Shown here in pieces: positions 29,259-37,724 of a stretch of 64,000 bases of DNA. Position numbers and translations under genes: made by a program. The DNA lies in NCBI RefSeq assembly GCF_030409555.1, contig NZ_JAUFPU010000005.1, positions 62,001 to 126,000 of the forward strand. The letters run 5' to 3'. Numbering within the stretch: the first letter of the stretch is position 1; the number at the start of each line of letters is the position of its first letter. The DNA is from Chitinimonas viridis. GTDB taxonomy: Bacteria; Pseudomonadota; Gammaproteobacteria; Burkholderiales; Chitinimonadaceae. Below the pieces are notes generated by a model. It saw only the letters and a program-made list of their open reading frames with translations, did not search any database and was not told where the DNA came from.

Positions 29259-30275
29259 ATGCGTGCTGTCGCCCTGACCCAATACCTGCCTATCAGCCAC
29301 CCCGAATCGCTGCTGGATATGGAACTGCCCCGCCCTGCCCAACCCAGCGGCCATGACCTGCTGGTGCGTATCGAAGCCATCGCTGTCAATCCGGTGGACT
29401 TCAAGATCCGTGCCCCCAAGGACACGGTGGAAGCCAATCCCAAGATACTGGGCTGGGATGCCGCTGGCGTAGTGGAAGCCGTAGGTGAGGCCGTTACCCT
29501 GTTCCAGCCTGGCGACAAGGTTTATTACGCTGGCGATATCACCCGCCAAGGCAGCAACGCCGAATACCAGCTGGTGGATGAGCGCATCGTCGGCCCCATG
29601 CCCACCACGTTGGACTACAGTGCCGCCGCCGCCCTGCCACTGACGGCCATCACCGCCTGGGAGGCCTTGTTCGAGCGGCTGCGGCTGGACCGCCACGGTC
29701 GGGATGCCGGCAAGACCCTGCTGATAGTCGGCGGTGCCGGTGGTGTGGGCTCCATCGCCATACAGCTGGCCAAGCTGGCAGGCCTGAAGGTCATCGCCAC
29801 CGCCAGCCGGCCGGAATCCCGGGCCTGGTGCCAGACCCTGGGGGCAGACCATGTGGTCAGGCATGGCAGCGAACTGCTGGATGCCGTGCGCGCTGAGGGC
29901 TTTGCCCAGGTGGATTACATATTCTGCACCAGCGATACCGACGCCTACTTCGATACCCTGGCCGAACTGGTCGCGCCGCAAGGTGGCATCGTGTCCATCG
30001 TGGAAGCCGGCAAGCCACATGACATCGAGAAGCTCAAGGCCAAGAGCGCCTTCTTCGCCTGGGAGATGATGTTCACCCGCTCATTGTTCCAGACCGCCGA
30101 CATGGTAGAGCAGCATCGCCTGTTGGTTGAGGTGGCCCGGCTTATAGACAGCGGTACGCTCAAGACCACCCTGGGTGAGAAACTGGGCAGTATCAATGCT
30201 GCCAACCTGCGCCGCGCCCATGCGCTGCTGGAAGAAGGCAAGGTCATAGGTAAGCTGGTGCTGACAGGCTTTTGA
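29259..30275 (+). CDS. Zinc-independent NAD(P)H quinone oxidoreductase-like protein
   Basis: A 338-residue medium-chain dehydrogenase/reductase of the zeta-crystallin/ZADH type. The substrate fold (about 1-130) lacks the catalytic zinc cysteine and histidine pattern, and the Rossmann domain has the NADPH motif VGGAGGVGSIAIQLAK. The GGAG site lies before the second ATG (29259), giving MRAVALTQ as the start, typical of the family. It is divergent from a LysR regulator. The likely role is reduction of quinones or reactive carbonyls; the substrate is unknown. Confidence 0.86.
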   Translation: MRAVALTQYLPISHPESLLDMELPRPAQPSGHDLLVRIEAIAVNPVDFKIRAPKDTVEANPKILGWDAAGVVEAVGEAVTLFQPGDKVYYAGDITRQGSNAEYQLVDERIVGPMPTTLDYSAAAALPLTAITAWEALFERLRLDRHGRDAGKTLLIVGGAGGVGSIAIQLAKLAGLKVIATASRPESRAWCQTLGADHVVRHGSELLDAVRAEGFAQVDYIFCTSDTDAYFDTLAELVAPQGGIVSIVEAGKPHDIEKLKAKSAFFAWEMMFTRSLFQTADMVEQHRLLVEVARLIDSGTLKTTLGEKLGSINAANLRRAHALLEEGKVIGKLVLTGF

Positions 30276-30284
30276 GAGCTTGGT

Positions 30285-30640
30285 ATGAACTGACGCCATT
30301 GATGGGCGTTACGGAGATGACAGGCGCCAGGGAGACCCTGGCGCTAAACCGCAGCGCAGCCTGATACGTTGAGCTCTCCCTTGTTTTCTTCCACACACCC
30401 CGCCCGCGCCGCCGCGCGGGAGCCTCGCTGACGCTCGTTATCAGTTTGAATTGGCTTCAGCGCCTGTTATGGACTGAAGTCATAGACGGGTGATTAACGG
30501 ATGGTGCTGGCGCCAGGGAGACCCTGGCGCTAGACGTCAGTGCAACCTGAACCGGCGGCCTCCCCCCCGATTGCCCCCTAGCCACCGCGGCGGAAGTCCA
30601 CTTGCACGATGTATGCAGACCACCTCGCTGACGCTCATGG
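30285..30640. repeat. Two imperfect direct copies of an intergenic repeat
   Basis: The 429-base gap between the oxidoreductase and the DUF3025 gene holds no convincing gene. Instead two degenerate copies of about 180 bases lie 186 bases apart. Each carries the identical perfect hairpin GCGCCAGGG-AGA-CCCTGGCGC (30324-30344 and 30510-30530), is preceded by a related GACTGA...GGG stretch, and is followed, more distantly, by CCTCGCTGACGCTC. These look like a non-coding repeat family; its mobility is unknown. Confidence 0.65.
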
Positions 30641-30704
30641 CAGGCAACTTTGCCTGGCAGGCCATAGGCGCTAAGCTCATGGCCTTTTGTGTTGCGACAC
30701 CGTC

Positions 30705-31505
30705 ATGCTGCCCTGGCCCCTGCCTCATCTGCTGCACTCTCCCTGGCTGCTGCCACTGCGTGGCGTCCTGGCCGAGTTGGATTGGCAGCAGTTCCCCTGC
30801 CATGCCGACTGGCAGGCGCTGCCGCCTTCCTTGCAGGCGCTCAATCAGGCCGGGTTGCCAATAGGCTTTGCCGACCCTGCCGAACTGGCCGATGGCAACT
30901 ACGAGCTGCGCATCGCCCAGCAAGGCCTGGTGGCTACCCGGCCCGACAACTGGCACGACTGCTTCAACGCGCTATGCTGGCTGGCTTGGCCGCGAACCAA
31001 GGCGGCGCTGAACCAGCAGCATGTGGATGAGCTGGCCTGCCAGGCGGGATCGCTGCGTAGCCGGGCCCGTGATGCCGCTACCCTGTTCGATGAATCCGGG
31101 CTGGTGCTGGCTGTAGCGGACCCCACCTTGGCCGAAGCGCTGCGGATACACGATTGGCCGCAGCTCTTCCAGGCCCGCCGAGGGGACTGGGGCCGGCTGA
31201 TGGAACCCTGGAGCGTGGGCCACGCCCTGATGGAAAAAAGCCTGGCGCCATTCAAGGGCATCGTGGCCAAGGTCATGCTGGTGGCGGTCACGGCCGACTG
31301 GTTCGAACTCGACCACCCTACCCGGCTACAGTGGCTGGACAGTCAGCTGGCCGAGGCCATAAGCCGCGGCCAGTTGCAGAATCCACGCGCCTTGCCGCCC
31401 CTGCCTGTACTGGGCATACCCAGCTGGTGGCCGGAGCAGACGACAGATTTCTATGCTGACGAGACCCATTTTCGTCGCAAGCGCAGCGTCGTTCATCAAC
31501 GCTGA
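30705..31505 (+). CDS. DUF3025 domain protein
   Basis: A 266-residue cytosolic protein with the hallmark of DUF3025: NWHDCFNALCWLAWPRTKAALN followed by QHVDE. There is no signal peptide or membrane segment. Function unknown in all members I know of. The start at 30705 fits the family's short lead-in; a TTG 18 bases upstream is also in frame. It stands alone between the repeat pair and the two-component system. Confidence 0.82.
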   Translation: MLPWPLPHLLHSPWLLPLRGVLAELDWQQFPCHADWQALPPSLQALNQAGLPIGFADPAELADGNYELRIAQQGLVATRPDNWHDCFNALCWLAWPRTKAALNQQHVDELACQAGSLRSRARDAATLFDESGLVLAVADPTLAEALRIHDWPQLFQARRGDWGRLMEPWSVGHALMEKSLAPFKGIVAKVMLVAVTADWFELDHPTRLQWLDSQLAEAISRGQLQNPRALPPLPVLGIPSWWPEQTTDFYADETHFRRKRSVVHQR

Positions 31506-31617
31506 ATGCATTTCGCCCGCCTAAACCGCATTTCATCGCAAAGCACTCCGCGACCTCGAGCAGACGCGCTAACTTTCGCCTCGCCAGCCAGTCAGCCGGC
31601 TTTAGGGGGAGAGAAAG

Positions 31618-31746
31618 ATGTTCAGTCCGTTTACCTTGGGCCGCCGTGCCCCAGCCGTACCCAGTACGCTGCAAGGCAAGGTCGTACCGTTGCGCACACC
31701 TCAGCCCAGCAAACCCATACGTGACCCGGCGGTGCGAATCGCCTAA
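31618..31746 (+). CDS. Small hypothetical protein (42 residues) ahead of the LytS/LytTR genes
   Basis: A 42-codon frame starting at an ATG with a GGGGGAG ribosome site about 7 bases upstream and ending 9 bases before the sensor-kinase start. The product is basic and proline-rich (about 7 Pro and 6 Arg/Lys) with no hydrophobic helix. I do not recognise it. The strong ribosome site and tight spacing to the kinase argue for translation, as a small protein or a leader; the short length and lack of known relatives argue caution. Confidence 0.42.
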   Translation: MFSPFTLGRRAPAVPSTLQGKVVPLRTPQPSKPIRDPAVRIA

Positions 31747-31755
31747 GCTCGAGGC

Positions 31756-32817
31756 ATGCCCACCGCAGCCCACACTACGCTAGCTACCGGAGAGGTGCGC
31801 CGTTCACTCTGGCGCAACCTCCTGGTCACCCTGCTGTTCAACACCCTGGCCGGGGTGTTCTTTGCCTTGTCCAGCGACTCGCCCACCTGGCGGGTGATGC
31901 TGACCATACAGGTCATCGGCTTCTCGGTTTTTGCTGCCATTACCTTCACCTTTTCGGTGATCAAGCCTGCGCCCGCGCGCGAGCCCTGGTACTTCGCCGC
32001 GGCCGTGTTCATTGGTGCGCTGGTGGGGCTGGCCTTCAACTGGGTGGCTCGGGTGGACGAACTGGCGGATGTCATCAGCCAGTACCCGCACTACCTGGCT
32101 TTCAGCCTGTTCTTCTTTCTGCTGGCTGCCGGCGTCATTGGCAGCATCCTGTGGGGCCGGGAGAAAACCAGCCGGATGGAATCGGCCTACCACCTGGAGC
32201 AGGCCAAGCGCGCCGAGCAGGACAAGCTCCTGATACAGTCGCAGCTGCGCATGCTGCAGGCGCAGATAGAGCCGCACTTCCTGTTCAATACCCTGGCCAG
32301 CGTGCAAAGCCTGATCGATATTGCGCCAGACCGCGCCAAGCAGATGCTGGGCCTGTTCAACGACTATCTGCGCGCCTCGCTGGCCCGTACCCGCAACGAG
32401 CACAGCACGGTCAGGCAGGAGCTGGACCTGCTGCAGGCCTATCTGGGCATACTCAAGATACGCATGGGCGAGCGCCTGGATTTCAGCCTGAGCTGCCCCG
32501 AGCCGCTGCTGGATGCCCACCTCCCCCCCATGCTGCTGCAGCCCCTGGTGGAAAACGCCGTCAGCCACGGGCTTGAACCCAAGGTGGAGGGCGGCACGGT
32601 ACAGGTCACCCTGGATATCGATGGCGGTCGACTGGTCGCCAGCGTCATCGACAACGGCCTGGGCCTGCCGGAAGAAGTCCGCGGCCAGGGAGTGGGGCTG
32701 AGCAATGTACGCGCCAGACTGGCTACACTGTACGGTAGCGCTGCCGGGCTGTCATTGCAGTCCAGCCCGGCGGGTGGCGTCACTGCCCGGCTGGAACTGC
32801 CGCTGAATCACGGATAA
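31756..32817 (+). CDS. LytS/AlgZ-type sensor histidine kinase
   Basis: A 353-residue kinase with four N-terminal membrane helices (about 20-130), a short coiled-coil linker (about 140-165), the His_kinase domain with the phosphoacceptor H174 in the IEPHFLFNTLAS motif, and an HATPase domain with LLQPLVENAVSHGLEP and DNGLGLP. It phosphorylates the response regulator that starts 10 bases downstream. The membrane signal it senses is unknown; the group resembles AlgZ/FimS. Confidence 0.92.
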   Translation: MPTAAHTTLATGEVRRSLWRNLLVTLLFNTLAGVFFALSSDSPTWRVMLTIQVIGFSVFAAITFTFSVIKPAPAREPWYFAAAVFIGALVGLAFNWVARVDELADVISQYPHYLAFSLFFFLLAAGVIGSILWGREKTSRMESAYHLEQAKRAEQDKLLIQSQLRMLQAQIEPHFLFNTLASVQSLIDIAPDRAKQMLGLFNDYLRASLARTRNEHSTVRQELDLLQAYLGILKIRMGERLDFSLSCPEPLLDAHLPPMLLQPLVENAVSHGLEPKVEGGTVQVTLDIDGGRLVASVIDNGLGLPEEVRGQGVGLSNVRARLATLYGSAAGLSLQSSPAGGVTARLELPLNHG

Positions 32818-32827
32818 AGACATACCG

Positions 32828-33598
32828 ATGCAAACACCCACCGCCCTGATCGCCGACGACGAACCCCTGCTGGCCGACTATCTCAGGATCAAGCTGGGCC
32901 AGCTATGGCCCGAGCTGGACATCATCGCGGTGGCCCGCAATGGCCTTGAGGCCGCTGCCGCCATGCGCGAGCACGAGCCCGACGTGGCCTTTCTGGATAT
33001 CAAGATGCCCGGCCTGACCGGCCTGGAGGTGGCCCGTTCGGCCGATGGCTGCCACTGTGTGTTTGTCACGGCCTTCGATCAGTATGCCGTCGAAGCTTTC
33101 GAGCGCGATGCCATTGATTACCTGCTCAAGCCATTCAGCGACGACAGGCTCAGCCGCACCATCACCAAGCTGCGCGACAAGTTGGCCAGCCAGCGCCCGG
33201 CCAATAACGGCGCCCTGCTGGACAGCCTGCGCGCAGCCTTGGGTGGCGGCCTGCCCATCACCCCCGGCAGCCACCGGCTGACCTGGATACGGGCCGGTCA
33301 GGGCAACGAGGTCAAGCTGATCGCGGTAGACGACGTCTGCTACTTCCACGCTGCCGACAAATACACCACCGTAGTGACCCGCGAGGGCGAGTACCTGATA
33401 CGCACCTCCTTGAAAGAGCTGCTGGAGCAGTTGGACGCCGACCAGTTCTGGCAGGTACATCGCGCCACCCTGGTCAATGTGCGCGATATCGCCGAGGCCT
33501 GCCGCGACTTCACCGGCAAGGTAACGCTGACCCTGAAGTCCCGCCCGGAGAAGGTGGCCGTCAGCCGCGCCTATGCCCATCTGTTCAAGCAGATGTAA
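32828..33598 (+). CDS. LytTR-family response regulator
   Basis: A 256-residue regulator with a receiver domain (about 5-120; acidic pair D10/D11, phosphoacceptor D57 in VAFLDIKMPG, and the K of YLLKPF) and a C-terminal LytTR DNA-binding domain (about 150-255; F-H-A-A-D-K-Y and WQVHRATLVNV). It is the partner of the LytS-type kinase upstream and resembles AlgR/LytR. No target genes are evident. Its stop is immediately followed by the palindromic element. Confidence 0.93.
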   Translation: MQTPTALIADDEPLLADYLRIKLGQLWPELDIIAVARNGLEAAAAMREHEPDVAFLDIKMPGLTGLEVARSADGCHCVFVTAFDQYAVEAFERDAIDYLLKPFSDDRLSRTITKLRDKLASQRPANNGALLDSLRAALGGGLPITPGSHRLTWIRAGQGNEVKLIAVDDVCYFHAADKYTTVVTREGEYLIRTSLKELLEQLDADQFWQVHRATLVNVRDIAEACRDFTGKVTLTLKSRPEKVAVSRAYAHLFKQM

Positions 33599-33885
33599 GA
33601 GCCTGCAAAGTCTTTTCGCCGCGCGCCGGCCCGCTGGGCTGATCTGGAAAACGGCCAGGTACAAGGCGTGGTGCGCAGGCAATAACTAGTTATTGCCAAG
33701 CGCCAAAACGCAGTGAATAGCCGTTTTCCAGACAGCCCTTCGGGTTCGCAGCCTTGCCGGCGAATGGCCGCGTTGCAAGCCGCTTACGGTACCCGTACCG
33801 CTGCGCGTCCTGCGCCTTGCCCTTCATCCGGCAAGGCTGCGAGCCCAGCGGGCCGCGACGCGGTGAAAAGACTTTGAACAGGCTC
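33599..33885. repeat. 287-bp nested inverted-repeat element
   Basis: The element begins at the first base after the response-regulator stop. The outer arms 33599-33640 and 33842-33885 are near-perfect inverted repeats (GAGCCTG...AAAGTCTTTTC-CCGCG and GGCCCGCTGGGCT). Inside are two more stems: 33644-33654 with 33721-33731 (CTGGAAAACGG), enclosing the perfect palindrome GGCAATAACTAGTTATTGCC at 33678-33697; and 33747-33760 with 33828-33841 (CGCAGCCTTGCCGG), enclosing a CGGTAC/GTACCG hairpin. The fold is a three-way junction. No transposase is present. It could be a MITE-like element or a structured RNA. Confidence 0.75.
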
Positions 33886-33904
33886 CAGGCCATCCCCACG
33901 GGCG

Positions 33905-33933
33905 AAAAAAAGCCGCTACCCAGGGTAGCGGCT
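33905..33933 (-). terminator. Terminator of the acyltransferase gene
   Basis: On the minus strand AGCCGCTACCC/GGGTAGCGGCT forms an 11-bp stem with a single-base loop (likely opening to 3 or more bases) and is followed by seven T. It lies 25 bases after the stop of the acyltransferase gene. Confidence 0.9.
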
Positions 33934-33958
33934 GTTCCATTCGCGGCGCGCCCAGGTA

Positions 33959-34855
33959 TCAGGCGCCGCGGTGCAAGCTTGCCAGCAGCTTGTCCTTGTC
34001 CTGCCACATCTCGTGCACCCAGGCCTGCACCTTGGCGCGGAACACAGCGTCGCCACCGTAATCGCCACGGGTCAGCTCGGCCGGAATAGGCCTTTCCTTC
34101 ACCAGCACCACAATCTGCTTGACCCGGCCAGCCAGGAAGTCCCAGAAGCTCGGTGGGCCATCGGGATAGTAGATGGTGACATCGATCAGTGACTGAAACT
34201 TCTCCCCCATGGCGTTCATGGCCAGGGCAATGCCGCCGGCCTTGGGCTTGAGCAAATGGGTGTAGGGCGACTGCTGCTGCGCATGCTTGGCAGCGGTATA
34301 ACGGGTGCCTTCGAGAAAGTTGATGACCGAGGTCGGCACCAGGGCGAACTTCTCACAGGCGCGGCGGGTGGTCTCCTGATCCTGGCCACGGGCTTCCGGA
34401 TGCTTCTTGAGATAGGCCTCGCTGTGGCGCTTCATGAAGGGGAAATCCAGCGCCCACCAGACCAGGCCAATCACAGGCACAAAAATCAGTTGTTGCTTGA
34501 GAAAGAACTTGAGGAAGGGAATATGGCCCTTGAGGGTATGCTGCAGGACAAAGATGTCGACCCAGCTCTGGTGATTGGAACTGACCAGGTACCAGCCCTT
34601 GGGGTTGAGCTTCTCCAGTCCCTCCAGCCGCCAGCTGATCTTCTGCGCCAGTGCAATCCAGACACTGTTGTTGTAGACCCAACCCTGTGCCAGGGTATTG
34701 AGCACCCTATCCACCGCCTTGCGGATGGCGGTGAACGGCAGCACGAACTTGATGATAGCCAGGGTCAGTATCATGAACCCATAAACCAGCACATTCAGCG
34801 CCAGCAGCAAGGAGGAAATCAGGCCGCGCAGGAACGCGGGAAGGAAGTTCAGCAT
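33959..34855 (-). CDS. 1-acyl-sn-glycerol-3-phosphate acyltransferase-like (YihG type)
   Basis: A 298-residue membrane acyltransferase. A hydrophobic N terminus (about 10-45) precedes the catalytic NHQSWVD (an HX4D motif), and FLEGTR is the substrate-binding block. YihG-type enzymes add acyl chains to the 2 position of lysophosphatidic acid. The start at 34855 has an AGGT site 6 bases upstream; an in-frame start 45 bases earlier is less likely. The gamma carbonic anhydrase gene lies upstream on the same strand. Confidence 0.88.
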   Translation of the reverse strand: MLNFLPAFLRGLISSLLLALNVLVYGFMILTLAIIKFVLPFTAIRKAVDRVLNTLAQGWVYNNSVWIALAQKISWRLEGLEKLNPKGWYLVSSNHQSWVDIFVLQHTLKGHIPFLKFFLKQQLIFVPVIGLVWWALDFPFMKRHSEAYLKKHPEARGQDQETTRRACEKFALVPTSVINFLEGTRYTAAKHAQQQSPYTHLLKPKAGGIALAMNAMGEKFQSLIDVTIYYPDGPPSFWDFLAGRVKQIVVLVKERPIPAELTRGDYGGDAVFRAKVQAWVHEMWQDKDKLLASLHRGA

Positions 34856-34927
34856 GGCGAACCTATCTACTGCTTGATAATGCGCCGCATTGTATGCCAA
34901 TACGGCGGCGGTTTCGGTTGATGCCGG

Positions 34928-35458
34928 TCAGCTTTCCTGGTGCCCACGCATCAATCGCACATAGTGCTGGGCCGAGTAGGCAAAGTGTGCGATCTCCTCG
35001 TCGGTCAGCGCCCTGACTTCCTTGACCGGACGGCCCAGGTAGAGGTGGCCGGAACGCAGCACCTTGCCCGGCGGTACCAGCGAGCCTGCACCTATCATCA
35101 CCCGTGGCTCGATCACGGCGCGATCGAGCACGATGGTGCCGATGCCGATCAGGCATTCATCGCCTATGGTGCAGCCATGCAGAGTCACCTGGTGGCCTAT
35201 GGTTACTCGCTCGCCTATGATCAGCGGCGCGCCCAAGGGGTCTTCCGGCCGCTTGTGGCTGACATGCAGGCAGGCCAGGTCCTGCACATTGGAATCCCGT
35301 CCGATATGGATATGATTGACGTCGCCACGAACGATGGCGCCCGGCCAGATAGAGGCGTTCTCGCCCAGCACCACCTCGCCCACCACCACGGCAGCTTCAT
35401 CGACATAGGCAGAGTCGGGCACAACAGGCTTGATACCTTTGAACGGACGTACGGCCAT
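34928..35458 (-). CDS. Gamma-class carbonic anhydrase-like protein
   Basis: A 176-residue left-handed beta-helix trimer protein of the YrdA/CaiE group. Hexapeptide repeats run from about 20 to 140, and the zinc-ligand histidines are in CLHVSH (H65 or H68), GHQ (H89) and LHGC (H94). Many members bind zinc but show weak or no carbonic anhydrase activity. The start at 35458 is chosen because the upstream extension does not match the family. It shares its strand with the acyltransferase, 72 bases away. Confidence 0.9.
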   Translation of the reverse strand: MAVRPFKGIKPVVPDSAYVDEAAVVVGEVVLGENASIWPGAIVRGDVNHIHIGRDSNVQDLACLHVSHKRPEDPLGAPLIIGERVTIGHQVTLHGCTIGDECLIGIGTIVLDRAVIEPRVMIGAGSLVPPGKVLRSGHLYLGRPVKEVRALTDEEIAHFAYSAQHYVRLMRGHQES

Positions 35459-35598
35459 GGTTAAACTCCAATCCAATACAAGCGCCCGAGTATAGCCGAG
35501 AGCCATGTGCTAGCCCATGCCAGCCCTTGCCTTGGGGGCAGATCGCCCCCATCTAGCCTCAATCAGACTTCCTATCGTTACCGGACCGAGCCTACGCC

Positions 35599-37623
35599 AT
35601 GACCAACCCCCTACTCGATTTCTCTGCCTTGCCGCAGTTTGGCGCTATCCTGCCCGAACACATCACCCCCGCCATCGAGCAGTTGCTGGCCGAGGCCCGT
35701 GCAGCCGTGCAGGCGGCGGAGACCGTCAGCCCTGTCAGCTGGAATAACTTTGTACGCCCGCTGGATGACGCCAACGAGCGCCTGGGGCGTGCCTGGGGAC
35801 AGGTGAGCCATCTCAATGCCGTGGTCAATACCCCTGCACTGCGCGAAGCCTACAATGCCAACCTGCCCAAGCTAAGCCAATTTGGTGCCGAACTGGGGCA
35901 GAACCTGGCCTTGTTCGCCCAGTACAAGCTGTTGGCGCAAGGCCCCGAGTATGCGGGCTATGACGCCGCCAAGAAGCGCATCATCGAAAACGCCCTGCGC
36001 GACTTTCGTCTTGGTGGTGCCGAGTTGGCCGATGAGCAGAAGGCGCGTTTTAGCGCCATCAAGGAGGAGCTGGCCAATCTGTCGGCCAAGTTCGAACAGA
36101 ACCTGCTGGATGCCACCGATGCCTTCGCCCTCCATGTGGACAGCGAGGCCGAGCTGGCCGGGCTGCCCGAGGATATCAAGGCCATGTGCCGTGCCGCCGC
36201 CGAGAAGGATGGCAAGCCCGGCTACAAGCTGAGCCTGCACATGCCCGTGTATCTGCCGGTGCAAAGCTACTGCGACAATCGAGAGCTGCGTGCCCAGCTC
36301 TACCGCGCCTACAGCACCCGTGCGTCTGAGTTTGGCCCGGCCGAACTGGACAACAGCGCCCTGATTGATCGCATCCTGGCCCTGCGTGGCGAGCTGGCCG
36401 CCATGCTGGGCTTTGCCAACTATGCCGAGTATTCGGTCGCCACCAAGATGGCCGACACCCCGGACGAAGTGCTGGTCTTCCTGCGAGACCTGGCTGCCCG
36501 TGCCAAGCCGCACGCCCAGCGCGACCGCGCCGAGCTGGAAGCCTACGCCGGTGAGCACCTGGGCCTGGCCGACCTGCAGATGTGGGATCTGGGCTATGCC
36601 ACCGAGAAGCTGAAGGAAGCCCGCTACAGCTTTTCTGAGCAGGCTGTGAAGCAATACTTCACCGAGCCCCGGGTGCTGGCCGGCCTGTTCAATGTGATAG
36701 AGACCCTGTTTGGCCTGAAGGCAGAGGCCGACACCGCGCCGGTATGGCATGAAGACGTGCGCGTCTACCGCCTGGTCGATCAGGCCGGCAAGCTGGTAGG
36801 GCAGTTCTATTTCGATCTCTACGCCCGCGAAGGCAAGCGTGGCGGCGCCTGGATGGATGACTGCCGCAACCGCAGGCTGAAGTCTGAAGGCCTGCAAACC
36901 CCGGTCACCTACCTGACCTGCAATTTTGGTCGCGGCGCCGACGGCAAGCCGGCCACCTTCAGCCACGATGAAGTCATCACCCTGTTCCACGAAATGGGCC
37001 ATGGCCTGCATCTGCTGCTGACCGAGGTCAATGAACTGGGTGTCGCAGGCCTCAACGGCGTGGAGTGGGATGCCGTGGAGCTGCCCAGCCAGTTCATGGA
37101 GAACTTCTGCTGGGAATGGGAACGTCTGGTGGCCATGACCGAGCATGCCGAAACCGGCGAACCCCTGCCGCGCGAGCTGTACGACAAAATGCTGGCAGCC
37201 AAGAACTTCCAGAGCGGTATGGGCAACGTGCGCCAGCTGGAGTTTGGCCTGTTCGACATGGCCCTGCACAGCCGCGACAGCGCCAGCCAGGAAACCGTGC
37301 TGCAACTACTGCAGCGCGTCCGTGAGGAAGTCGCCGTCAACCTGCCGCCCGAGTGGAATCGCTTCCCCAATCTGTTCAGCCATATTTTTGCAGGTGGCTA
37401 CGCAGCGGGCTATTACAGCTACAAATGGGCCGAGGTGCTGAGCGCCGACGCCTATGCCGCATTCGAAGAAGCGCCGACGCAGATCAGCCTGACCGGCCAG
37501 CGCTTCCGCCAGGAAGTCCTGGCCGTTGGCGGCAGTCGTCCGGCTATCGATAGCTTCAAGGCATTCCGCGGGCGTGCACCCAAGATAGACGCCTTGCTGC
37601 GGCACTACGGCATGGCCAGTTAG
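35599..37623 (+). CDS. prlC: Oligopeptidase A (M3 metallopeptidase)
   Basis: A 674-residue cytosolic zinc peptidase that degrades signal-peptide fragments and other short peptides. The zinc site is H464-E-M-G-H468, with the third ligand in the GVEWDAVELPSQF region about 26 residues later. The C-terminal GGYAAGYYSYKWAEVLSADAYAAF is also characteristic. The length is usual for the family. It faces the autotransporter gene across a strong shared terminator. Confidence 0.95.
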   Translation: MTNPLLDFSALPQFGAILPEHITPAIEQLLAEARAAVQAAETVSPVSWNNFVRPLDDANERLGRAWGQVSHLNAVVNTPALREAYNANLPKLSQFGAELGQNLALFAQYKLLAQGPEYAGYDAAKKRIIENALRDFRLGGAELADEQKARFSAIKEELANLSAKFEQNLLDATDAFALHVDSEAELAGLPEDIKAMCRAAAEKDGKPGYKLSLHMPVYLPVQSYCDNRELRAQLYRAYSTRASEFGPAELDNSALIDRILALRGELAAMLGFANYAEYSVATKMADTPDEVLVFLRDLAARAKPHAQRDRAELEAYAGEHLGLADLQMWDLGYATEKLKEARYSFSEQAVKQYFTEPRVLAGLFNVIETLFGLKAEADTAPVWHEDVRVYRLVDQAGKLVGQFYFDLYAREGKRGGAWMDDCRNRRLKSEGLQTPVTYLTCNFGRGADGKPATFSHDEVITLFHEMGHGLHLLLTEVNELGVAGLNGVEWDAVELPSQFMENFCWEWERLVAMTEHAETGEPLPRELYDKMLAAKNFQSGMGNVRQLEFGLFDMALHSRDSASQETVLQLLQRVREEVAVNLPPEWNRFPNLFSHIFAGGYAAGYYSYKWAEVLSADAYAAFEEAPTQISLTGQRFRQEVLAVGGSRPAIDSFKAFRGRAPKIDALLRHYGMAS

Positions 37624-37670
37624 GCGCAAGTTTCTAATCTGCGGCGCTAGCGGCCGGGCCGGATCATACC

Positions 37671-37712
37671 GGCAACAAAAAACCCGACACGCATGTCGGG
37701 TTTTTTGTTGCC
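37671..37712. terminator. Bidirectional terminator between prlC and the autotransporter gene
   Basis: A perfect 19-bp inverted repeat with core AACCCGACA/TGTCGGGTT around a 4-base loop is flanked by six A and six T, serving both convergent genes. Confidence 0.93.
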
Positions 37713-37724
37713 GCAGAGACAAGC

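Noticed and set aside
33599-33885. Insertion sequence
   Set aside because: Terminal inverted repeats are present, but no transposase frame exists in 287 bases.
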